DNA of 64,000 nucleotides, taken from Rufibacter radiotolerans. GTDB taxonomy: Bacteria > Bacteroidota > Bacteroidia > Cytophagales > Hymenobacteraceae. How positions within the stretch are numbered: the first letter of the stretch is position 1; every line of letters starts with the position of its first letter. Below, one piece after another: positions 51,099 to 60,067 of the stretch. The notes under the pieces are model-generated. The model worked only from the letters and a program-made list of their open reading frames with translations, ran no database searches and was not told the DNA's origin. The translations under genes and the position numbers were made by a program. The stretch lies in contig NZ_CP010777.1 of the NCBI RefSeq assembly GCF_001078055.1, positions 3,811,001 through 3,875,000 on the forward strand, read 5' to 3'.

Positions 51099-53423
51099 TT
51101 ATTGCTTTACTATCCTGATCACTTCTTTTGAAGTGGTGGTTTGCACCTGCAGCAAATAGAGACCCGGTTTTTGACCAGACAAATCCAGCTCTACAGGTAG
51201 GCCCTGGATCAATTCCAATTGCTTTTGAAAAACCGCTTTCCCTGCTCCCTGGTAGACTACTATGGTTGTGGGGCCAGAAACAAGATTGCTTACCAACTGT
51301 ACTTTCCCATTTACGGTAGGGTTTGGCAAAGCCGAGAGTTGCTGCACTTGCTGAGTCTGAGTTTTGACCGGATTCACAGCTACTACTTTAGAGTACTCAA
51401 AACCGCCGTCATAATCTGTTTGCTTTAACCGGAAGTAAGTAGTCTGGCTATTGGTATTTGGCAAAAGGTAGCTATAGGTTAGGGCTACTGCGCTGGTGCC
51501 GCCGCCTTTTATGGGTTGGCCTACCGGCTGAAAGGACTTCCCGTTCAGGCTTTGCTCCAGGGTAAAGAACGCGTTGTCTTTCTCAGAGGCTGTCGCCCAC
51601 AGGAACTGCACCTGCTGGCCTACCCGCTTGGCCTGGAAATAGGTAAGCTCCACTGGCAAAGGGGCAGGAGCGGTCTCGGTTAAGTTCGCGCTTGGCTCTG
51701 CTACGGCAAATGGGGAAAAGGAGGTAATACCAGATCTGGTAACAGAGTAGAGACCGTTTCTAAGCGCCACTTTCCCGGCGGTACCCTTGTCCCATTTTTG
51801 GTTGTAGTAGTGAAGCAGGTGCGCGCTATCAGCGGCAAAACCCAGTGCCATATCATCTGCGTTCCAGGTGAGGGTCATGGCCAGGTTGGTACCACCAGCG
51901 GTATGCTCATCAACTATCCAGGTTTTGCCTACTACTTTACTGTTAAGCAGGAACCCTCCAGGCAGGTTGTTCTCATAAGTGGTGTAGATACCTTCTATCA
52001 CTTTCACACTAAAGGTATCTGCCACACTACTGGCATTAAGCTTCAGCTTCACGGGAAGCGCCTTTAGCAGACCCACCGGAAAAACTGCGCTATCCCCTGG
52101 GGCTAACTTCATTTTCAGGCGGCCTTTCCCGTTGGTCACCACAAAACTGTTCACATCATATTTCACAGCCTTCTTGCTATCCTGCAGTACCACATCAAAA
52201 TCGCCGGCTTCCAGTCTGGCCCCGTTCCGTAGCTCTAACTCCCCTTGTACTACCACCCGTTGGCTTAGCTTTTTCACGTTTCCGCCAGCCCCGTCAATCA
52301 ACAGGTTACCGTAAGAGCCCAGCTTTACCAGTTGGTTGCTCTTGGCATTGTAAATGACGGTACTGTTCAGGTTCACTTGCCCCAGCGTTGGGACTACTTC
52401 ACTGGTAATGGTCACGGTAGCTGCCGCGGCAATATCCATCACCCCCGCCTCTAGCCTTACATTCTCAGGAATTGTAAACTGGATAGGCGAGCCCGTGCCA
52501 ATCACCACTTTAGAAGAAGTTGGCAATACCAGATGGCTAGTGAGTACATGGCTTCCGGTAAGCGGTGCCTGCACCACAAAGGTTTGGTAAGGATCTGAAA
52601 AAGAAACCGGGGCCGTTCCGTTTCCGGTTACCTCTGAGTTCCAGGCCGAGATGTTGCTCAATTCACGGCCAGTAGAAGAACTGCTGTAAAAGAACTTTTC
52701 AAAAGAGGTAGTGGTAAGCTGGAAATTATCAATGGCAAGTAAGTCTTTGCCGTTTGTTTTGTCATCTATCCAACGGATGGCCAACTCCGCCTCAGGCGCC
52801 AACGTGATTCCGCTCAGCGCTAGGCTTACATTGGTTTTATTGGCAGAGGCTGTTCCATCAAGGGTAGCGTTAAGGTTAGCAGATACGGGGGAAACCAATG
52901 TGGAGAGTGACGTCCAGGCACCTGCGGCGGCTCCTTTAGGGGTAATGCGGTACTCTACCATTAAGCTGGAAGCAGAAGGCCCCGCATACCATTGCTGTAA
53001 ATCAAACCCAATTCCTATCTGTACTAAAGGGCGGTTGGTGGCATTTAAAAAACGGACGCCATAGGTAATGGGCTCACTGCTGGAGGCATAGCTTCCCAAG
53101 GACCGTTCTGAGGAGTTGGCGGTGGCACCAACACTTTTAAGGCCTTTATCAGAAAGAGTGCCTTGATTAATTTCAATGATAGAAGCGTTAACCCCACTCA
53201 CCATGGCGCTCCAGCCAGGTATGGTTATTTCATTCTGCCATGTCTTAGAGGTTACGGTTCCATTGTCAGTGGAAAGCAACCGGGGTAAGGCATTAAAGTT
53301 CTGCGTGTACGAAACTCCTGGGCTGGTGATAGAAATGGCCTGTGAAAAACCAAAGGGAACAAAGGAGAGAAAGGTAAAGGCACTTAATAAGGCCACCCGA
53401 AGGTAGCGGGAAAAGGTTGTCAT
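51099..53423 (-). CDS. Large T9SS type A sorting domain protein
   Basis: A 774-residue secreted protein: signal peptide (ending GFSQA), then residues about 35-240 paralogous to the N-terminal domain of the 44360-45628 product (YTQNFNALP, TYGVRFLNATN, DLLAIDNFQL), a middle beta-rich region (about 255-600) with repeating pattern of autotransporter-like or pectate-like strands (VRLEAGVMDIAAAATVTIT; LRNGARLEAGDFDVVLQD), then the fibronectin-like module (TYFQAKR, TASEKDNAFFTLEQS) and sorting domain (ALPNPTVNG, ending IRIVKQ). Probable surface or matrix protein; function unknown. Preceded by a good promoter. Confidence 0.85.
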   Translation of the reverse strand: MTTFSRYLRVALLSAFTFLSFVPFGFSQAISITSPGVSYTQNFNALPRLLSTDNGTVTSKTWQNEITIPGWSAMVSGVNASIIEINQGTLSDKGLKSVGATANSSERSLGSYASSSEPITYGVRFLNATNRPLVQIGIGFDLQQWYAGPSASSLMVEYRITPKGAAAGAWTSLSTLVSPVSANLNATLDGTASANKTNVSLALSGITLAPEAELAIRWIDDKTNGKDLLAIDNFQLTTTSFEKFFYSSSSTGRELSNISAWNSEVTGNGTAPVSFSDPYQTFVVQAPLTGSHVLTSHLVLPTSSKVVIGTGSPIQFTIPENVRLEAGVMDIAAAATVTITSEVVPTLGQVNLNSTVIYNAKSNQLVKLGSYGNLLIDGAGGNVKKLSQRVVVQGELELRNGARLEAGDFDVVLQDSKKAVKYDVNSFVVTNGKGRLKMKLAPGDSAVFPVGLLKALPVKLKLNASSVADTFSVKVIEGIYTTYENNLPGGFLLNSKVVGKTWIVDEHTAGGTNLAMTLTWNADDMALGFAADSAHLLHYYNQKWDKGTAGKVALRNGLYSVTRSGITSFSPFAVAEPSANLTETAPAPLPVELTYFQAKRVGQQVQFLWATASEKDNAFFTLEQSLNGKSFQPVGQPIKGGGTSAVALTYSYLLPNTNSQTTYFRLKQTDYDGGFEYSKVVAVNPVKTQTQQVQQLSALPNPTVNGKVQLVSNLVSGPTTIVVYQGAGKAVFQKQLELIQGLPVELDLSGQKPGLYLLQVQTTTSKEVIRIVKQ

Positions 53424-53467
53424 CGGTAATCTTGTGTAATCGTTGTTTTTTTGCTGTCTTGTCCCTA

Positions 53468-53500
53468 CAAAGGTAGACGGGACAATCCGTCCAATTCAAT
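53468..53500 (-). promoter_or_regulatory. Bacteroidota-type promoter of the 51099-53423 gene
   Basis: On the minus strand: -33 box ATTG (53500-53497), 21-bp spacer, -7 box TACCTTTG (53475-53468) matching TAnnTTTG exactly. Transcription would start near 53461, giving a leader of about 38 nt before the ATG at 53423. Confidence 0.55.
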
Positions 53501-53970
53501 AGGCCAGCCCCTTGCACTCAGCAAAGCAAAATCCTACGGTTACCGTGTAAAGTTCAAACAAATTTAGAGGGTAAAAATACTGGAAGACGAACCGTATGAT
53601 TTGGGAGATGAACAGGTCGGTTTCCCCGATGAACTAGATGGCTGATAGAAAATCTACTCAGGATTGAGGAATAAGAAATGTAGGTACATTTTTAAAAAAT
53701 TTAATATTATGAGTTCTATCCAACATCTTTTTCCAACAATCCATATAATGATTTAACAATATTAGAATAATACAAACCATTTTACCTACAAATTCATATA
53801 AATAGTACTTATACGGAGGAATACTACGCGATTCTCTCCATACTGTATTCCTTGTTCTCACGCTTTCAGAGCCGTGCAATAACCCAATGAAAGTTCTGCC
53901 CAGGTTATTAAAGTGCATAAAAAAAAGGCCTCTGAATAGAGGCCCTTCTTCATGACTTTAAGACAATAGG
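53501..53970. other. Intergenic region upstream of the T9SS gene
   Basis: 470 bp between divergent or unrelated minus-strand genes. It contains an AT-rich block (53660-53800) and the terminator of the fatty acid hydroxylase gene. A minus-strand frame of 86 codons (53658-53918) has no recognisable features and I do not call it. Confidence 0.45.
53919..53951. terminator. Terminator of the fatty acid hydroxylase gene
   Basis: AAAAAAAAGGCCTCTGAATAGAGGCCCTTCTTC: stem GGCCTCT/AGAGGCC with a run of A on the left that reads as a U-tract on the minus strand. Confidence 0.75.
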
Positions 53971-54582
53971 TTATCGTTTGGATTTCTGCGGCATGGTACC
54001 CAGTAGCCAGTCCCACAGAGGCGAAGAAACGCCATAGGCTCTCTCCGGGTCTTTGTAGTGGTGAATACTATGGTGAATCCAGAGGGTTTTCAAGAAATTT
54101 TTAGGCGGGGCGTAAGCATGCACGGCGTAGTGCACAAACAGATACAGGGCATAACCAAACAAGAAACCTGCCACCAGGCCAAACACCATGCTCCCGAAGG
54201 CCAGTTTGAACACGAAAAAGAAAAAAGAGGCCAGAAACAGACTCACAATAGGAGGCATGGCTAACCGTGTCTTGTCTTTGGGGTAATCATGGTGGTTGCC
54301 ATGGAACGTATACTGGATGTTTCTTTTCAGGTCATTGGTAGGCTCCATATGAAAGATGAACCGGTGCGCCAGGTACTCCACCAAAGAGAAAATCAACCAA
54401 CCAGCCAGAAAAAGGCCCACCGCAGATAAGACGTCTAAAAAACCATACAGGAAGCCGTACGCCAGCAAACCGGTAGCAATAACCAGAAATATCGTGATAG
54501 GAATGGCAATGTGGGTATGCGTGAGCCGTTCCAGCACAGGATTTTGAAAAAGTGTTGCTGATCCTTTGTGATTCGGTTTCAT
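53971..54582 (-). CDS. Fatty acid hydroxylase / sterol desaturase family membrane protein
   Basis: A 203-residue membrane protein with four hydrophobic segments and the clustered histidines of the FA hydroxylase superfamily: HRFIFH, HGNHHDYP, HYAVHAY and HHSIHHY, which would bind a di-iron centre. Closest pattern: fatty acid 2-hydroxylase-like proteins, which hydroxylate acyl chains of sphingolipids or other lipids; Bacteroidota make sphingolipids. Substrate unproven. Single gene upstream of the shikimate kinase region. Confidence 0.88.
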   Translation of the reverse strand: MKPNHKGSATLFQNPVLERLTHTHIAIPITIFLVIATGLLAYGFLYGFLDVLSAVGLFLAGWLIFSLVEYLAHRFIFHMEPTNDLKRNIQYTFHGNHHDYPKDKTRLAMPPIVSLFLASFFFFVFKLAFGSMVFGLVAGFLFGYALYLFVHYAVHAYAPPKNFLKTLWIHHSIHHYKDPERAYGVSSPLWDWLLGTMPQKSKR

Positions 54583-54661
54583 AGGTAAAAGATTAAATGA
54601 AACGTTGCTTTGCTTCAGAACGCAAAATTAAACAAATATCTGATGTCTTCCGTCAGAATAA

Positions 54662-55222
54662 TCAATGGAGGGTGTCTAGGTGTCGCTTAACGGCGCCTAC
54701 TACCTCCATTACCGCCTTGTTTCCAGCTTCTACCGTAATGGGTGCCTGGCCATAAAACAACTCCCGCTGCGCCAGGGTTTCCGTCAAATATTCTTCCAGC
54801 GCCTCCGGCGATTTTTCCCGAAGCAAGGGGCGTGCTTCCAGGTCTTGCCGGGTCAGACGGGCCATCAGTTCTGAGGGCTGCACTTTTAGATAAACGGCGG
54901 TTCCGTGTTCTACCATGAAATCCATATTGCCATGAAAACAGGGTGCGCCGCCGCCGGTGGCCAGCACCACGCCCTTTTCCTGCTGCATTACCTGCCGTAG
55001 CGCAAGGGCCTCGGCCTGCCTGAAATAGACCTGCCCTTTGGCTTCAAACACCTGCGGCACCGTGGCTCCCTCCTGCTCTTCAATTAACGTGTCCAGATCT
55101 AAAAAGGTGTACTGTAATTCATGGGCCAGCGCCCGACCAACCGTAGATTTACCGCAGCCGGGCATACCCACTAAAAAGACCACCGGGGCCTTTGAAACCG
55201 AAACTGAAGACAGATCTGCCAT
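54662..55222 (-). CDS. aroK: Shikimate kinase
   Basis: A 186-residue enzyme phosphorylating shikimate in aromatic amino acid synthesis. P-loop GMPGCGKST (about 18-26), shikimate-binding DLDTLIEEQEG (about 41-51), GGGAP (about 89-93), and LID region RPLLREKSPEAL. Slightly longer at the N-terminus than the average (MADLSSVSVSKAP). The next gene on this strand (BT_3928-like) is 136 bp away, with palindrome copy 16 in between. Confidence 0.93.
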   Translation of the reverse strand: MADLSSVSVSKAPVVFLVGMPGCGKSTVGRALAHELQYTFLDLDTLIEEQEGATVPQVFEAKGQVYFRQAEALALRQVMQQEKGVVLATGGGAPCFHGNMDFMVEHGTAVYLKVQPSELMARLTRQDLEARPLLREKSPEALEEYLTETLAQRELFYGQAPITVEAGNKAVMEVVGAVKRHLDTLH

Positions 55223-55288
55223 TTCTGATTTTGTGAAATACTAGGTGTGAGAACCAGATTTAGGAAATAGCCAGCAAGCACAAAGACA

Positions 55289-55336
55289 AATTCCGTTTTA
55301 AGCCTGTTTTTCTGATTTCAGGCCTAAAACGGAATT
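55289..55336. repeat. Interspersed GTTTT/AAAAC palindrome, copy 16
   Basis: AATTCCGTTTTAAGCCTG against CAGGCCTAAAACGGAATT; an extended copy whose outer arms (AATTCCG/CGGAATT) also pair. Confidence 0.85.
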
Positions 55337-55357
55337 CTTATTCTCTTTGGTTTAAGG

Positions 55358-56473
55358 TCATTTTAAAAGCGCCTGTACTTCAGTTGCCTGGGGCACATCA
55401 TGGTAATGCCATTTACCCACCACAATGCCGTTCTTGAGCAATAACAGCCCGGGGTTAGCCCTGATCATGGTCTTGAGCACCGTGGCATCGGCAAAGAAGT
55501 ACGGCGCCGACAGGTTAATCTCATGCCGGAACACGTCAAAGTCCTGGCTACTGCTGGAGGTGATCACCACCGGCACCACTTTAGGAGACTGCGTTTTCTC
55601 TAACCCAGCCAGCAGGGTGTTAATGGCCGCGAAGCTTTCGCGGTCTGCCTTATTCACGTCTTTCACCAGAATGAGCAAGCGGTTGCCAATGAACATCTCT
55701 TGGGTGAAATCGCCCTGGTCGTTCCAGATGTTGAAGTCGGTGATCTTGGGCCCGTCCTCGGGGTTAAGCGGCACCATCTGTTTGAACACATAGGTGGTGT
55801 CTGTGGGATAGCTTTCAAACTTGAACTGCTGGCCGCCCTTCTCCATCACGTACTGGTAGCGGAGCGGTGCCGACGGTTTCATTAGTTTAGGTAGGTTTGC
55901 CCCTACCCGGTAGGCCCTGAAATCAATGAACGGTTCATGCCGGTAGGCATACACGCCTATCCCTACGGAAAGTAACAGCGCCACCAACACAATAAACCCT
56001 GGTATCTTGTTTGTCACCCTACCAAGGGAGAGCAAATACCGTTGCGTGGCCAGCAACAGAAGTATCAAGACCAACAGAATCACGTCTTTGGTAAAGGACT
56101 GCCAGGGCGTAAGTTTCAGGGCATCACCAAAGCAGCCGCAGTCAGTTACCTTATTGAAGTACGCCGAGTAAAACGTGAGGGAGGTAAAAAACAGCGTCAG
56201 GAAGAACAGAAGCCAGAGCACCTGGTTCAACCGCCAGCGCACCAGCAACGCCACCCCTAACACCACTTCCAGGGTACTCAGGAAAATAGACAGGTACAGC
56301 GCGAAGGGTTTAATGCTCAGGAATACCTTGGAGAAGTCAACCGAGAAAACCTCAAAGTACTCCTCCAGTTTTATGGCGGTGCCTACCGGGTCATTGAGCT
56401 TGATGAGGCCAGAGAAAATGAACAGCCCTCCCACCAAGACCCAGGCAATTCTACTAAGCAGACGGAGCGCCAT
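55358..56473 (-). CDS. BT_3928-like DoxX-type membrane protein
   Basis: A 371-residue protein: four TMs in the first 150 residues (IAWVLVGGLFIFSGLIKLND, typical of DoxX/MauE-like proteins), a CGCFGDALKLTPW motif, another TM (about 165-185), then a C-terminal thioredoxin-like region without a CxxC (LLILVKDVNKADRESFAAIN). Conserved in Bacteroidota beside DUF1599, folP and cdaA, as here; function unknown, redox-related guess. Overlaps the DUF1599 gene by 20 bp. Confidence 0.82.
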   Translation of the reverse strand: MALRLLSRIAWVLVGGLFIFSGLIKLNDPVGTAIKLEEYFEVFSVDFSKVFLSIKPFALYLSIFLSTLEVVLGVALLVRWRLNQVLWLLFFLTLFFTSLTFYSAYFNKVTDCGCFGDALKLTPWQSFTKDVILLVLILLLLATQRYLLSLGRVTNKIPGFIVLVALLLSVGIGVYAYRHEPFIDFRAYRVGANLPKLMKPSAPLRYQYVMEKGGQQFKFESYPTDTTYVFKQMVPLNPEDGPKITDFNIWNDQGDFTQEMFIGNRLLILVKDVNKADRESFAAINTLLAGLEKTQSPKVVPVVITSSSSQDFDVFRHEINLSAPYFFADATVLKTMIRANPGLLLLKNGIVVGKWHYHDVPQATEVQALLK

Positions 56474-57065
56474 GGTTAGGGTAGTTTAGTTTAATGAGGC
56501 AGAATACGGCATAGTTGAGCATGTCGCGGTAATTGGCTTCCACGCCCTCAGAGACCAGGGTCTGGCCGTCATTGTCTTCTATCTGCTTGGTGCGGTAAAT
56601 CTTCATGAGAATGAGGTCGGTCATAGACTCTATACGCATGCTGCGCCAGGCCTCGCCGTAGTCATGGTTTTTATCTTGCTGCAGGGCATAGGTTTTCCTG
56701 ATCTCCTCCTCATACAAAGCCCGCACCCTATCCACGGGCAAGGCCTGCTCGGTCTCGCCCTGCCCCAGCAATTGCTCCTGTATGAGGGCAATCACGCAGT
56801 AGTTCACAATGGCTACAAACTCAGAGGTAATATCATCCTGAATCTTCTGGGTGCCTTTCTCCTGAATAGACCTGATGCGCTGCGCTTTGATAAAGATCTG
56901 GTCTGTGATGGAAGGCAAACGCAGAATGCGCCAGGCAGTACCATAATCCTGAGTTTTTTGCAAAAACAGGCGCTGGCAGGCCTCTATCACGCGGTTGTAT
57001 TCCTGGGCGGTTTGGTGAATCAAGTTTTTAATTTTAACTTTATAGGAAATGATACTATAGGCCAA
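56454..57065 (-). CDS. DUF1599 domain protein
   Basis: A 203-residue soluble helical protein with two copies of the DUF1599 pattern (LFLQKTQDYGTAWRILRLPS and YALQQDKNHDYGEAWRSMRI), each followed by TDQIFIKAQRIRSIQ/TDLILMKIYRTKQIE. The only ATG is at 57065, which would abut the folP start; a TTG at 57023 (LIHQTAQEY) is another candidate. Function unknown; the fold resembles nucleotide-pyrophosphohydrolase relatives (inference). Confidence 0.85.
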   Translation of the reverse strand: MAYSIISYKVKIKNLIHQTAQEYNRVIEACQRLFLQKTQDYGTAWRILRLPSITDQIFIKAQRIRSIQEKGTQKIQDDITSEFVAIVNYCVIALIQEQLLGQGETEQALPVDRVRALYEEEIRKTYALQQDKNHDYGEAWRSMRIESMTDLILMKIYRTKQIEDNDGQTLVSEGVEANYRDMLNYAVFCLIKLNYPNHGAPSA

Positions 57066-57929
57066 TTGAACGCGAAAGATACACTTTTTTGCAAAAAAAC
57101 CACCCTCAACTGTGGTGGGCGCTTGGTCTTGCTGCAGCAGCCCACGGTAATGGGTATCTTAAACCTCACCCCAGATTCCTTCTATCCTGAGAGCAGGATG
57201 CAGAGTGTGGAACAGACCCTGGCCCAGGCCGAGAAAATGCTGACAGAGGGAGCTACGTTCTTAGACATTGGCGGCTATTCTACGCGGCCCGGTGCCCCGG
57301 AGGTTTCAGAACAGGAAGAGCTTGACCGCGTATTGCCAATTATAGAGGCCCTGGCCAAAGATTTTCCGGAAGCACTGCTTTCTATAGATACCTTCCGGTC
57401 CAACGTAGCGGAAGAAGCCGTGCGCCGCGGCGCCCACATCATTAATGATGTTTCTGGCGGCACCCTGGATGAGAATATGTTTGCCGTGGCCGGAAAGCTG
57501 GGGGTCCCGTACCTTCTCATGCACATGCGTGGCACCCCGCAGACCATGGCTAACTTTACGCACTATGAAAAAGGCCTGCTGGAAGAAGTGATCTCGTTTT
57601 TCGCGGAACGCGTGGCCTTGCTGCGGGCGGCGGGCGTAAAAGATATTATCCTGGACCCGGGCTTTGGGTTCGCCAAAAACATAGAGCAGAATTACCAGCT
57701 GTTGCGCCACCTACGGGAACTAGAAATCTTCAAGCTGCCGCTCTTAATTGGCCTTTCCCGAAAGTCCATGACCTACAAGCCGCTGCATGTGGGTCCGGAG
57801 GAAGCGCTCACCGGCACAATTGTAGCCAACACCCTGGCGTTACTCAACGGAGCCGACATTTTGCGGGTACATGACGTAAAGGAGGCCATGCAGACCATAA
57901 AAATTGTAAAAAAGACATTAGCGCCGTGA
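57066..57929 (+). CDS. folP: Dihydropteroate synthase
   Basis: A folate-pathway enzyme joining dihydropterin pyrophosphate and p-aminobenzoate. About 287 residues if started at TTG 57066 (NAKDTLFCKKTTLNCGGRL...); no in-frame ATG exists before the conserved MGILNLTPDSFY (about 57150), and starting there would lose the first strand. Motifs: DIGGYSTRPG, INDVSGG, LMHMRGTP, ILDPGFGFAK, GLSRKS. The TTG start is inferred. The stop overlaps the cdaA start as GTGA. It is divergent from the DUF1599 gene with virtually no gap. Confidence 0.9.
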   Translation: MNAKDTLFCKKTTLNCGGRLVLLQQPTVMGILNLTPDSFYPESRMQSVEQTLAQAEKMLTEGATFLDIGGYSTRPGAPEVSEQEELDRVLPIIEALAKDFPEALLSIDTFRSNVAEEAVRRGAHIINDVSGGTLDENMFAVAGKLGVPYLLMHMRGTPQTMANFTHYEKGLLEEVISFFAERVALLRAAGVKDIILDPGFGFAKNIEQNYQLLRHLRELEIFKLPLLIGLSRKSMTYKPLHVGPEEALTGTIVANTLALLNGADILRVHDVKEAMQTIKIVKKTLAP

Positions 57930-58756
57930 TTTCACTGTTTTCCATAGGGTTTTTAGACATAGAGTGGCTGGATATCATAGATATTCTGCTGGTAACGGTG
58001 CTGCTCTACCAGCTCTATAAACTCCTGACGGGAAGCGTGGCCCTGAAAATTTTCCTGGGGCTTTTGTCTGTCTACCTGCTGTACCTGGTAGTGAAGGCCG
58101 CGGGTATGGAGCTGCTCACCATTATTTTGGGACAGTTCATGGGCGTAGGCGTTCTGGCGGCTATTATCGTATTCCAGCCGGAGATCAGGCGGTTCCTGCT
58201 CATGATTGGCAAGACCACCGCCTTCAACAATGAGCGCCTGTTCAAAGGGTTCCCCTGGCGCCGCACCGTTACAGAAGACCGCCTTTCCATCACGCCTTTC
58301 ATAGAGGCCGCCAAGTCACTGGCCGGCAAGAACACCGGCGCCCTGATTGTCTTCGCCCGCAGTTCAGAGCTGCGCTACTTCGCTGAGTCTGGTGACGCCA
58401 TAGACGCCATTGTGAGCAAACGCCTGCTCATTTCCATCTTCAATAAAAATAGCCCTTTGCATGACGGCGCCGTCATCATCCACGGCAACCGTATCAAGGC
58501 CGCCCGCTGCATTCTACCCGTCACCGAGAGCAATGACGTACCCGCCTCCATGGGCCTCCGGCACCGCGCCGCCATTGGCTTAAGCGAGGTCACCGACAGC
58601 GTGGTACTGGTAGTCTCTGAAGAGACCGGCCAGATTGCCCTGGTCCGCAACGGCGAAGTCTACCGCAACCTCTCCGCCGCCGATCTGCGCTCCAAACTTA
58701 ACCACTTCCTATTTGACATTGAGCCCAAAGTAGTAGAGAAGGTAGCCGCGGCGTAA
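57926..58756 (+). CDS. cdaA: Diadenylate cyclase (c-di-AMP synthase)
   Basis: A 276-residue membrane-anchored DisA_N enzyme making cyclic di-AMP. Three N-terminal TMs (residues about 10-90), then the cyclase with DGAVIIHG (about 182) and RHRAAIGLSE (about 212). It starts with GTG overlapping the folP stop (GTGA). Conserved folP-cdaA order in this phylum. c-di-AMP is an osmotic/cell-wall messenger in other bacteria; CBASS-like roles are not indicated here. Confidence 0.94.
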   Translation: MISLFSIGFLDIEWLDIIDILLVTVLLYQLYKLLTGSVALKIFLGLLSVYLLYLVVKAAGMELLTIILGQFMGVGVLAAIIVFQPEIRRFLLMIGKTTAFNNERLFKGFPWRRTVTEDRLSITPFIEAAKSLAGKNTGALIVFARSSELRYFAESGDAIDAIVSKRLLISIFNKNSPLHDGAVIIHGNRIKAARCILPVTESNDVPASMGLRHRAAIGLSEVTDSVVLVVSEETGQIALVRNGEVYRNLSAADLRSKLNHFLFDIEPKVVEKVAAA

Positions 58757-58809
58757 AGGATTGTTAATTGCTGATTGTTGATTGCTTTTTTTCCTGGCAA
58801 GACCTTTTC

Positions 58810-58980
58810 CTGGCGCGAGTCTACAGACTCGTGACGGAGGATGTCAGGTAGTCTCCTGACTACCTTCGCTGTGACAACAGCGATCCCACGCATTCCTGAT
58901 CTTCCTTGCCCTGCTAGTGGCTCCTAGTGAGTCTGGAGACTCACAACATCCTCCGTCACGAGACTAAAGTCTCGCGCCAG
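58810..58980. repeat. REP-E cluster: 35-bp inverted arms with nested palindromes
   Basis: Outer arms 58810-58844 and 58946-58980 are inverted repeats (CTGGCGCGAGTCT ... AGTCTCGCGCCAG) with few mismatches. Between them are more palindromes: GTAGTCTCCTGACTAC, GCTGTGACAACAGC and GTGAGTCTGGAGACTCAC. No ORF. It fills most of the 378-bp gap between cdaA and the serine hydrolase gene. Likely a REP/BIME cluster distinct from families A, B and D. Confidence 0.75.
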
Positions 58981-59024
58981 TAGATCAATTTGAACCTGTA
59001 AGTTTTAACACCTCTAAAGCTTTT

Positions 59025-59066
59025 TCCGTTTTAAGCCCGTTTTCCGGAAAACGGGCTTAAAACGGA
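59025..59066. repeat. Interspersed GTTTT/AAAAC palindrome, copy 17 (perfect)
   Basis: A perfect 21-bp inverted repeat with no loop base (TCCGTTTTAAGCCCGTTTT plus CC, then its complement). The cleanest copy and best guide to the consensus. Confidence 0.9.
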
Positions 59067-59134
59067 TCCTCCGCCACCAGGAAAGCGCTAGATGCCAGAG
59101 AAATGTTTATCTTTTGGGCATTAACCTAATCTAT

Positions 59135-60055
59135 ATGCGTCTGCTATTCCTTCTCCCCATTCTTCTCTTCCTACTTTCTCCTCCCTCCTTTGCTCAAAAA
59201 GCCAAAGAAAAAATTGATACCAAACTCATCCAGAAACTACAGGCGCTCACCCAGAGGTTTGAAGGAGACGTGGGCATTTACGTGCGGCATCTGAAAACCG
59301 GCAAGACCGTAGCCCTCAACGCAGACAGCCTCTTCCCTACGGCCAGCATGATTAAGGTGCCTATCATGGTGGGTATGTTTGACAAAATGGAACGCGGCGA
59401 GATAGACCCCAAAGCCATTCTCCGCTACCGCGATTCTCTCTTCTATGCCGGCGAAGACATTGTAGGCAATTTCAAAGACAGCAGTACGGTGGCCTTGAGC
59501 AAAGTGCAGATGCTCAGCATCACCACCTCAGATAACACGGGCAGTCTGTGGCTGCAGCAACTGGCCGGCGGCGGCGCAGCCATCAATGCCTGGCTGGAGA
59601 AAAATGGCTTTGCGCATACCCGCGTGAATTCCCGCACCGAAGGCCGCCGGCCCAACTGGCAGAAATACGGCTGGGGCCAAACCACGCCGCGCGAGATGGC
59701 CAACCTGGTGACCATGATACGCGAAGGCCAAGCCGTGAGCCCCGCCGCCAGCGAGCGCATGTACCGCAACCTGGGCCGAATTTACTTTGACAGTGAAGCC
59801 CTATCCCAGATTCCGCCCACGGTAAACACGGCCTCCAAATCTGGGGCGGTGAACCGTTCCCGCTCAGAGGTGGTGCTGGTAAACGCCCCGCACGGTGACT
59901 ACGTTTTCTGCATCATCACCAAAAATCAGAAAGATGAAAGCTGGCAAGACAATAATGCCGGGTACGCCTTAATCAGGGCCGTTTCCAAAACCCTGTGGCA
60001 GCATTTTGAGCCGGGTTCTAAATGGCAACCGGCTCCCGGCGTGGAGAAATATTAA
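59135..60055 (+). CDS. Class A beta-lactamase-like serine hydrolase
   Basis: A 306-residue exported protein (signal peptide ending PPSFAQ; ATG 59135 preferred over one 7 codons upstream). It keeps the serine beta-lactamase/transpeptidase triad: SMIK (SxxK, about residues 71-74), SDN (about 132-134) and KSG (about 235-237). The class A omega-loop ExxxN is not obvious. It could be a beta-lactamase, an esterase or a peptidase of the same fold; resistance should not be assumed. Confidence 0.85.
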   Translation: MRLLFLLPILLFLLSPPSFAQKAKEKIDTKLIQKLQALTQRFEGDVGIYVRHLKTGKTVALNADSLFPTASMIKVPIMVGMFDKMERGEIDPKAILRYRDSLFYAGEDIVGNFKDSSTVALSKVQMLSITTSDNTGSLWLQQLAGGGAAINAWLEKNGFAHTRVNSRTEGRRPNWQKYGWGQTTPREMANLVTMIREGQAVSPAASERMYRNLGRIYFDSEALSQIPPTVNTASKSGAVNRSRSEVVLVNAPHGDYVFCIITKNQKDESWQDNNAGYALIRAVSKTLWQHFEPGSKWQPAPGVEKY

Positions 60056-60067
60056 TCCCTGGCCTTT

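Noticed and set aside
53658..53918. 86-codon frame on the minus strand after the fatty acid hydroxylase gene
   Set aside because: AT-rich, no ribosome-binding site, no recognisable features.
59135..60055. Calling the serine hydrolase a true class A beta-lactamase
   Set aside because: SxxK, SDN and KSG are present, but the class A Glu of the omega loop is not clear; kept as beta-lactamase-like.
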